Positions 61,024 through 64,000 of a stretch of 64,000 bases of DNA are shown piece after piece. The DNA lies in assembly GCF_014204975.1 (NCBI RefSeq), contig NZ_JACHMM010000001.1, positions 3,162,001 to 3,226,000 of the forward strand, written 5' to 3'. The stretch comes from Jiangella mangrovi (GTDB taxonomy: Bacteria > Actinomycetota > Actinomycetes > Jiangellales > Jiangellaceae). A program made the translations under genes and the position numbers. The notes beneath the pieces were generated by a model, which did no database searches, was not told the origin of the DNA, and saw only the letters and a list, made by a program, of their open reading frames with translations. Positions within the stretch are counted from its first letter, which is position 1, and each line of letters opens with the position of its first letter.

Positions 61024-62073
61024 TCAGTCGCGCGTCGCGGTGAAGAAGCGGGTCCGGCCGACCAGCCCGTCGTCGGTGAGCCGGACCCCGTCGGCCCCCT
61101 CGGCCAGCCAGTCGGCGGCGACCTCGGCCTCGTCGGGCCGCTCCACGTCGTCGAGGGCGACCAGGGCGCCGTCGTCGAGCGCGGACGCCAGCAGCGGCAG
61201 CGCGGGATAGCGGGAACGCGGACCCACGCTGCCGGGCGGGCCGTCGACGAAGAGCAGGTCGATGCCGCGCAGGTCGGACCACGCAGACGCCGCGTACCAG
61301 TCGTGCTTCTCGCCGCCGACGGTGACCGGCTCGAGCGGCGCTTCCCGCACCTCGGCGACGCCGTCGAGTCCGTGCCGGGCCAGTGCGTCGCGGGTGCGGG
61401 CGGCATAGCGCTCGTGGTGCTCGAGTGCGACGACGCGGCCGCGGCCGGCGCGCTTGCAGGCCAGCGCCAGCCAGACCGTCGAACCGCCGCTGCCGCACTC
61501 GACGATCAGCGCGTCCTGCGGGAGCCGGCGCACCAGGGACGCCAGCCGGAGCACGGTCTGCGGCGAGGCGGCGAACCCGCCGAACACCGGGACCTCGTCG
61601 TCGGCGCCGAACATCGCGTAGAGGTTGGCCAGCGCCGACAACTCGCCGAGCTGGCGCTCGGTCAGGGTGGCGTGCAGGTCGGTGCGGAGCTCGTCGTGCA
61701 GCGAGATCAGCTCGTCGTGCCGGACGGCGGCGTCGACCCGCTGGGCGCCGATGATGGCGGCGAGTGGCCCGCCCGACGGGTCGTTCTGCCGGGTCGCGAT
61801 GGCCTCGACGGTGGTCGCGATGGTCCGGGTGGCGGCGCTCAGCTCCTTGAGCTGCTTCTCGAGCTTGCGGGCGCGCTGCTCGGACTCGCGCGCACTGGCC
61901 CCGACGACGACCAGCCCGACGAGGGCCAGGCCGAGCAGCAGGGCGATTGCCGCCTGGGCGAGGCTGCCGCCGTCGGCGACGATGACCACGGCGACGACGA
62001 CCGCCGCCACCGCCCCGGCCAAGCCGAGCAGGGGCCAGCGGGAGCCGAGAAGCGCGCGAATCGCCCGGTGCAT
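61024..62073 (-). CDS. membrane-anchored methyltransferase-like protein, second copy
   Basis: A 349-residue protein with the same design as the one at 32994: two N-terminal hydrophobic helices (LLGLAGAVAAVVVAVVIVAD; IALLLGLALVGLVVVGASA), a coiled-coil-like stretch (KLEKQLKELSAATRTIATTV), then a class I methyltransferase-like domain with LIVECGSGGSTVWLALACKR, RVVALEHHERYAARTRDAL and IDLLFVDGPPGSVGPRSRYP. The tail ends VGRTRFFTATRD. Sequence identity to the first copy is clear only in the catalytic half. It converges with the GT2 at 59578. A sugar O-methyl or related transfer at the membrane is possible. Confidence 0.7.
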   Translation of the reverse strand: MHRAIRALLGSRWPLLGLAGAVAAVVVAVVIVADGGSLAQAAIALLLGLALVGLVVVGASARESEQRARKLEKQLKELSAATRTIATTVEAIATRQNDPSGGPLAAIIGAQRVDAAVRHDELISLHDELRTDLHATLTERQLGELSALANLYAMFGADDEVPVFGGFAASPQTVLRLASLVRRLPQDALIVECGSGGSTVWLALACKRAGRGRVVALEHHERYAARTRDALARHGLDGVAEVREAPLEPVTVGGEKHDWYAASAWSDLRGIDLLFVDGPPGSVGPRSRYPALPLLASALDDGALVALDDVERPDEAEVAADWLAEGADGVRLTDDGLVGRTRFFTATRD

Positions 62074-62127
62074 CGAATCTCCGTGGTAGGTGGTGTCCGG
62101 AAGGTGAAACTGTACCGACGCGGCGGC

Positions 62128-63213
62128 TCAGCGCGAGGTCGCGTGGGCCAGCTTCTCCAGCGAGTGGACGAACAGGTCGGCGTCGGCGTCCCAGCTGTAG
62201 TGCGCGATGACGGCCGCGCGCCCGGCCTCGGTCATGCGCCGTCGTTCCGCGGGGTTGGCTTGGAGCTCGCGCACGGCCGCCTCGGCGGCGTCGACGTCGC
62301 CGAACGGGACGACGGTGCCGCAGCGGTGCCGCATGATCAGCTCCGCCGACGCCGGGTTGGGCGTGCTGACGACCGGCAGCCCGTGCGCCATGTACTCGAC
62401 GATCTTGGTGGGACGGGAGTGCGCGTAGTTCGGTTGCTCGTGCAGCAGGCTGAGCCCCGCGAGCGCGCCCGGCAGCATCGTCAGGGCCTCGTCGTTGGGG
62501 ACGAACCCGTGCCAGACGACGGCGCCGTCGGCCTGGGCGGCCTCGATGACGGCGGCGCAGTCGGCGTCGGCCGGCCCGACCAGGTGCACCTGGATCTCCG
62601 GCGCCAGCCGCCGGCCCAGCTCGACGAGGTCGAGGGCGCCGCGGGCCGCCGTCAGCCGGCCGAGGTAGACGACGCGGTCGTCGACGGGCACGCTGACGTC
62701 GTCGGGGATGGCGACGCTGTTACGGACGACGGTGTGCTCCTTGCGGAAGCGGCCGGCGTAGGACTCCTCGGCGAGCAGCAGCGGCATGCGCCGCTCCGCG
62801 CTGCGCTCGATGGCCCGGATCAGCGCCGCCCCCGCGGGCCGGGTGAACCGCGGCAGCCACGGCTTCATGCGTAGCGCGGCGGCTGTGTCCTCGTGCACGT
62901 CCCACACCAGACCCGGCACGTCGAGGCCGACGGTGGCCAGCACCAGCTCGGGGTCGTGCATGAGGACGATGTCGTAGTCGCGGCCGTGCCGCTTCAGCAG
63001 GCGGCGGGCCGTGCGGACCGCGAGGAACCGGTGCCGGCCCTGCGAGCGCGGAATGTCGACGACGGCCAGGTCCGGCGGGATGGCGCGGCCGTAGTCGGTG
63101 AACGGCGCCGCCAGTGTCACCTCGTGCCCCGCGTCGCGGAGGGCGACGATCTGGCGATGCCTGATGCGTGCGTCTTCCGGGTCGTGGACGACGGTGAGGA
63201 CGAGAACGCGCAT
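62128..63213 (-). CDS. glycosyltransferase family 4
   Basis: GT-B transferase of 361 residues. It begins RVLVLTVVHDPEDARIRHRQ, with DYDIVLMHDPELVLATVG and LVWDVHEDTAAALRMKPWL, then VVYLGRLTAARGALDLVELG, HLVGPADADC and SRPTKIVEYMAHGLPVVSTP. The HDPEDARI and VHED motifs place it with the GT at 13143. ATG 63213 is used because the first strand begins there; the frame extends another 25 codons. It is 54 bases upstream of the methyltransferase-like gene on the same strand, likely in one operon. Confidence 0.88.
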   Translation of the reverse strand: MRVLVLTVVHDPEDARIRHRQIVALRDAGHEVTLAAPFTDYGRAIPPDLAVVDIPRSQGRHRFLAVRTARRLLKRHGRDYDIVLMHDPELVLATVGLDVPGLVWDVHEDTAAALRMKPWLPRFTRPAGAALIRAIERSAERRMPLLLAEESYAGRFRKEHTVVRNSVAIPDDVSVPVDDRVVYLGRLTAARGALDLVELGRRLAPEIQVHLVGPADADCAAVIEAAQADGAVVWHGFVPNDEALTMLPGALAGLSLLHEQPNYAHSRPTKIVEYMAHGLPVVSTPNPASAELIMRHRCGTVVPFGDVDAAEAAVRELQANPAERRRMTEAGRAAVIAHYSWDADADLFVHSLEKLAHATSR

Positions 63214-63458
63214 GCCGCTAGCCGGCCCGCCCGCTGACTTCGAGTCGTTCGCCCACCTTGGTCCCCGAATTCCCATCCACGCCGTCACATGAAGATGACG
63301 CCGCTACCTACTGGTGCGGTTGCACCGCGTCACCGTCGGACCTCGGGCACCCTCCGAGGCCGTCGGCCGCCCCAGGCGGCGCTTCCCGTGGATCCTACAG
63401 CAGCACAAAGTGAGCTTCATGAGACGTTGATCTCCAATGGATGATCGCCACAGCTGCC

Positions 63459-63557
63459 GGGCTGAATTGTCGATATTCAGCCGCCGGAGCTGCCGGCATC
63501 CGGCAGCGAGTTCGTGCCGCATGGTGTCCCGGCCCCCCGTCGCGGGACACCATGCGG
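63459..63557. terminator. cluster of three hairpins after the minus-strand glycosyltransferase
   Basis: CCGCATGGTGTCCCG (63517-63531) pairs perfectly with CGGGACACCATGCGG (63543-63557), starting three bases after the stop of the gene at 63560. Beyond it are CTGCCGG/CCGGCAG (about 63490-63506) and GGCTGAAT/ATTCAGCC (63460-63467 with 63475-63482). The first hairpin is a likely terminator although no T tract follows. The rest of 63214-63559 holds the upstream region of the GT at 62128 and no gene. Confidence 0.55.
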
Positions 63558-63559
63558 GT

Positions 63560-64000
63560 TCAGGGGGTGACCGCGAGTCCGGTCGGGTCGCCGCCGGAGC
63601 CGCTCGTGCCGGTCGGGTCGCCGTCCACCAGATCGGCGATGATGCGCTCGAGCGCCGCGACTCCGGGTGCCGCCGCGATCTGCTCGCCGACGACGGCGCT
63701 GGCGGCCCGGTAACGGGGGTCGGCCAGGACGGTGCGGACGGCGTCGACGATCCGCTTCGAGTCCGGCTGGTTCGTCCGCAGGTCCACTCCGGCGCCGGAC
63801 CACGCCACCCGCGCCGTCACCTCGATCTTGTCCTCCGTCTTGCCCGCGACCACGAGCGGGACGCCGTAGGCCATGGCGTAGTGGACGCCGCCGTAGCCTC
63901 CGTTCGTCACCATGACATCGGTGCGCGGGAGCAGCTCGTCGTACGGCAGGTAGCTCGCGGCGCGGGCGTTGGCGGGCAGCGGCGGGAGGGTCTGCGGATC
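63560..64000 (-). CDS. family 1 glycosyltransferase (UGT/MGT-like), C-terminal part only
   Basis: The frame is open to the window edge, so only the last 146 residues are seen. They form the donor-binding half of a GT1 enzyme: ASYLPYDELLPRTDVMVTNG, GGYGGVHYAMAYGVPLVVAG, KTEDKIEVTARVAWSGAGVD and RIVDAVRTVLADPRYRAASA. The usual HGG of the family is NGG here. Such enzymes glycosylate small molecules, lipids or antibiotics. The C-terminal tail is Gly/Ser/Thr-rich. It may not belong to the glycopolymer set. Confidence 0.82.
   Translation of the reverse strand, partial: DPQTLPPLPANARAASYLPYDELLPRTDVMVTNGGYGGVHYAMAYGVPLVVAGKTEDKIEVTARVAWSGAGVDLRTNQPDSKRIVDAVRTVLADPRYRAASAVVGEQIAAAPGVAALERIIADLVDGDPTGTSGSGGDPTGLAVTP

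Noticed and set aside
1-64000. tRNA, rRNA, phage integrase, plasmid replication genes or an integrative element
   Set aside because: I saw no cloverleaf, rRNA segment, integrase, relaxase or att-like direct repeat; the only mobile genes are the three IS transposases.

Overview
The window comes from a very GC-rich (roughly 70-75% by eye) Gram-positive actinobacterium. Evidence for this is the codon use, many GTG/TTG starts, GTGA/ATGA start-stop overlaps, two LytR-CpsA-Psr (LCP) proteins, a Tat-exported phosphoesterase and a sortase-type surface protein. I cannot assign a genus from sequence alone. There is no plasmid or phage backbone; it reads as chromosome, and most of it is one large, slightly scattered locus for making, exporting and anchoring a cell-wall glycopolymer.

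Layout. 1-6.2 kb: a partial acyl-CoA dehydrogenase, UDP-glucose dehydrogenase, a small unknown gene, an LCP ligase, a SAM-hydrolase/halogenase-fold enzyme preceded by a methionine-rich leader peptide and an intrinsic terminator, and a hotdog thioesterase. 6.4-14.2 kb: a second LCP protein, a sortase-substrate surface protein, two glycosyltransferases (GTs), the ABC polysaccharide exporter Wzm/Wzt and another GT. 14.3-29.6 kb: eight further sugar-assembly genes together with an N-acetyltransferase, aminotransferase, Gfo/Idh dehydrogenase, WbpI-type 2-epimerase and nucleotide-sugar dehydrogenase. Together with the WbpA-like dehydrogenase at 39.8-41.0 kb these match every step from UDP-GlcNAc to a 2,3-diacetamido-mannuronic acid donor. 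29.7-34.1 kb: a secreted amidase, a SpoIID/LytB protein and a membrane-anchored methyltransferase-like protein. 34.1-42.4 kb: mainly metabolic genes (epoxide hydrolase, phosphoesterase, acetoacetyl-CoA synthetase, ceramidase-like enzyme, kinase-like protein) around the WbpA-like gene.

42.4-45.5 kb is a mobile island: an IS5-type and an IS256-type element sit between two long palindromes of one repeat family in opposite orientation. 45.5-55 kb holds a secreted beta-helix/FG-GAP protein and the dTDP-rhamnose genes rmlB, rmlA, rmlC and rmlD, split by a CehA/McbA-like gene pair and a frameshifted IS630-type element. 55-64 kb returns to glycosyltransferases (including a 1047-residue multidomain enzyme), a second membrane-anchored methyltransferase-like protein and a partial family-1 GT.

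How it works together (inference): activated rhamnose, glucuronic acid and diacetamido-uronic acid donors feed a large set of GTs; the chain is exported by Wzm/Wzt and attached to peptidoglycan by the LCP proteins, while the amidase and SpoIID/LytB protein remodel the wall. The most unusual non-coding signals are the Met-rich leader/attenuator at 5.4-5.5 kb and two families of intergenic palindromes, one of which shows a compensatory base-pair change between copies.
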